Made by a program: the position numbers and the translations under genes | Assembly: GCA_009704065.1 (NCBI GenBank) | Contig: WLEX01000045.1 | Location: 1-8,360, forward strand | DNA from: Actinomycetota bacterium | Lineage (GTDB): Bacteria; Actinomycetota; Acidimicrobiia; Acidimicrobiales; Ilumatobacteraceae | DNA length: 8,360 nt | Reading direction: 5' to 3' | Notes under the pieces: model-generated | What the model saw: only the letters and a program-made list of their open reading frames with translations | The model's database searches: none | Told to the model about the DNA's origin: nothing | Part shown: positions 7,046 through 8,360 of the stretch, piece by piece | How the letters are laid out: each line of letters starts with the position of its first letter | Position numbering within the stretch: the stretch's first letter is position 1

Positions 7046-8260
7046 ATGCAAAGCGATGTTCTCATCATTGGCGGAGGCCCTGCTGGGTCGGCTGCGGCTA
7101 TTACGGCAGCTCGAGCTGGTCTGCGTGTCACCATGTTTGAAAAGGGACCATACGGTCGAGACAAAGTTTGTGGCGATGGTCTTACCCCTCGCGCAATCGC
7201 AGCGTTAGACGAATTGCGTATTGATCACACTGTTGCACATCGCATCGACGGCTTACGCATGATTGCTGGCAAGAAAGAACGAGAACTTTCATGGCCAACT
7301 ACGGCACGTTTTCCGAATCACGGAGCGGTGTGGCCACGTCGCCGTTTTGACAACCATCTTCTTGATGTAGCAATTGCCAGTGGAGCCACTGTGCGCTTTG
7401 AATCTGAAGCATTACCCATTATTGAAAATGGTCGAGTTGTGGGTGTCACTGTCGGCGAAGAAAAATTTCTTGCACCATTCACCATCCTTGCTGCAGGTGC
7501 GCAAGGTATGGCAGCAAAAATGTTGGGTGCCGAGCGTGATCCAAATGAAACATTTGGCCTAGCAATTCGTGCATATGCACCAACACCACGTCATGCCGAA
7601 CGTCATCTTGAAGCGTGTTTAAGTTTGAGCGACGAACATGGTGTTGCAGTCCCCGGTTATGGCTGGATGTTTCCTGCTGGCGACGGCACGGTAAATATTG
7701 GTGTAGGTGCGCTCAGCACCATGAAGGGTTTTAAGAAACTCAATCTCAATACTTTGCTAGATCAATACTCATCCTTAGTGCGTGATTCCTGGTCGCTTGG
7801 TGACTACATCGAAAAACCTCGTGCATGGCGTTTGCCCATGAGTTGTATCCGTCGATACGGGCCTGGTTGGGTTGCAGTAGGCGATGCTGCCGGATTTGTG
7901 AACCCGATGAATGGTGAAGGAATTGATTACGGCCTCGAATCAGGGATGTTGGCAGTGCAATGCTTCTTGGCCGATCCAGTCACCGCGCCGGAGTCGTACG
8001 ATCGTAAAGTAGGAGAGCGATTCGATGCGTTCTTGCGCACAGGTCGCCGATTCAGTTTCCTGATTGGCCATCCATGGTTACTAAAGCCAGGTTTGCGCAT
8101 AGCTGTAGGAACTCAGGCTGCCGCCGACATCACGTTGGCAGTTATGGGAAATCTCATCGATTCCTCAACACCGGGGGCAGCTGGACGGGTTATGAAACTC
8201 GCTGATGGCGCTTTGCGCTTGGCAGATCCGCTCCTTCGTCGCACTCGCGCAAAGGCCTAG
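7046..8260 (+). CDS. Geranylgeranyl reductase family FAD-dependent oxidoreductase (MenJ-like)
   Basis: A 404-residue flavoprotein, close in length to mycobacterial MenJ. Visible parts are the N-terminal FAD-binding Rossmann loop IIGGGPAG (7-14) with the ribose-binding acid Glu32, the family block KVCGDGLTPRA (40-50), YGWMFP (205-210) in the substrate domain, and the second FAD motif VGDAAGFVNPMNGEGIDYG (278-296). Relatives saturate double bonds of prenyl chains: geranylgeranyl groups of lipids, or in Mycobacterium one isoprene unit of menaquinone (MenJ). In an actinobacterium a role in partly saturated menaquinone is the most plausible, but no menaquinone gene is in view to support it. The start is ATG 7046, giving MQSDVLIIGGG directly at the first strand; upstream extensions would run antisense through the CoA-transferase gene and lack domain content. 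The protein is cytoplasmic, probably membrane-associated through its substrate. The next gene begins 45 bases downstream in the same direction and may be co-transcribed. Confidence 0.9.
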   Translation: MQSDVLIIGGGPAGSAAAITAARAGLRVTMFEKGPYGRDKVCGDGLTPRAIAALDELRIDHTVAHRIDGLRMIAGKKERELSWPTTARFPNHGAVWPRRRFDNHLLDVAIASGATVRFESEALPIIENGRVVGVTVGEEKFLAPFTILAAGAQGMAAKMLGAERDPNETFGLAIRAYAPTPRHAERHLEACLSLSDEHGVAVPGYGWMFPAGDGTVNIGVGALSTMKGFKKLNLNTLLDQYSSLVRDSWSLGDYIEKPRAWRLPMSCIRRYGPGWVAVGDAAGFVNPMNGEGIDYGLESGMLAVQCFLADPVTAPESYDRKVGERFDAFLRTGRRFSFLIGHPWLLKPGLRIAVGTQAAADITLAVMGNLIDSSTPGAAGRVMKLADGALRLADPLLRRTRAKA

Positions 8261-8305
8261 TTCGCTGAGAGCGAGAGGCTCGATACAGAGATAGGTTTTA
8301 GTCGT

Positions 8306-8360
8306 ATGAGCGCAATGAAACCAGACCTTTCCATTCCCGCAGGCGATGCCCCAGCGACAC
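8306..8360 (+). CDS. Start of a probable FKBP-type peptidyl-prolyl isomerase, cut by the window end
   Basis: Eighteen codons are visible from the ATG at 8306, reading MSAMKPDLSIPAGDAPAT, and continue past the window. The pattern of a short leader, then KPDLSIPAGDAPAT, resembles the lead-in of single-domain bacterial FKBP isomerases, where a Pro/Gly-rich start precedes the first strand (typically L-x-I-x-D). No catalytic residues are in view, so the call rests on this short stretch. A second ATG at 8315 could be the true start. An AGG at 8293-8295 is a modest ribosome-binding candidate. The 45 bases between it and the reductase gene hold only weak 4-base inverted repeats and no T-run. Confidence 0.45.
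   Translation, partial: MSAMKPDLSIPAGDAPAT

Noticed and set aside
6486..7208. A 240-codon open frame on the plus strand through the CoA-transferase gene
   Set aside because: It is antisense to a gene with clear family motifs, shows no recognisable domain, is rich in Cys, Met and His as shadow frames often are, and would also overlap the start of the reductase gene.
8263..8281. Small inverted repeats CGCT-GAG-AGCG and GAGC-5-GCTC after the reductase gene
   Set aside because: The two 4-base stems exclude each other, are short, and have no following T-run; chance is the simpler explanation.

Overview
The window looks like a chromosomal segment of a moderate-GC actinobacterium. The signs are an olefin cluster whose oleB and oleC are fused into one gene (an arrangement known from Actinobacteria such as Micrococcus), a MenJ-like geranylgeranyl reductase, GTG/TTG start use and dense gene packing. 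A planktonic Acidimicrobiia-type lineage would fit the roughly balanced base composition, but that placement is inference. I see no tRNA or rRNA gene, CRISPR array, insertion sequence or phage signature.

Region 1 (2-3959, + strand) is the main system: the end of oleA, then an oleB-oleC fusion, then oleD. Each junction is a 4-base stop/start overlap (GTGA, then ATGA), so the three genes are almost certainly one translationally coupled operon. In the known pathway, OleA joins two fatty acyl-CoAs head to head into a 2-alkyl-3-ketoacid, OleD reduces it with NADPH to the 2-alkyl-3-hydroxyacid, the OleC domain uses ATP to close it to a beta-lactone, and the OleB domain decarboxylates the lactone to a long-chain cis-olefin. 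The key residues visible for OleA, OleB, OleC and OleD are in place, apart from an unusual glycine-rich loop in OleD. The start of oleA, with its catalytic cysteine, lies before the window.

Region 2 (3980-5722) holds a COG3618-type amidohydrolase on the minus strand, convergent with oleD, and a divergent PAP2-type membrane phosphatase on the plus strand. They share a 93-base intergenic region with a clear inverted repeat. The PAP2 protein lacks two of the usual motif arginines.

Region 3 (5694-8260) holds a Cat1/4-hydroxybutyrate-type CoA-transferase on the minus strand, whose end overlaps the phosphatase gene by 29 bases. Divergent from it is a geranylgeranyl reductase family flavoprotein, probably acting on the menaquinone side chain or other prenyl lipids. 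The last 55 bases appear to begin an FKBP-type peptidyl-prolyl isomerase. Everything is coding except short gaps (20, 93, about 47 and 45 bases).
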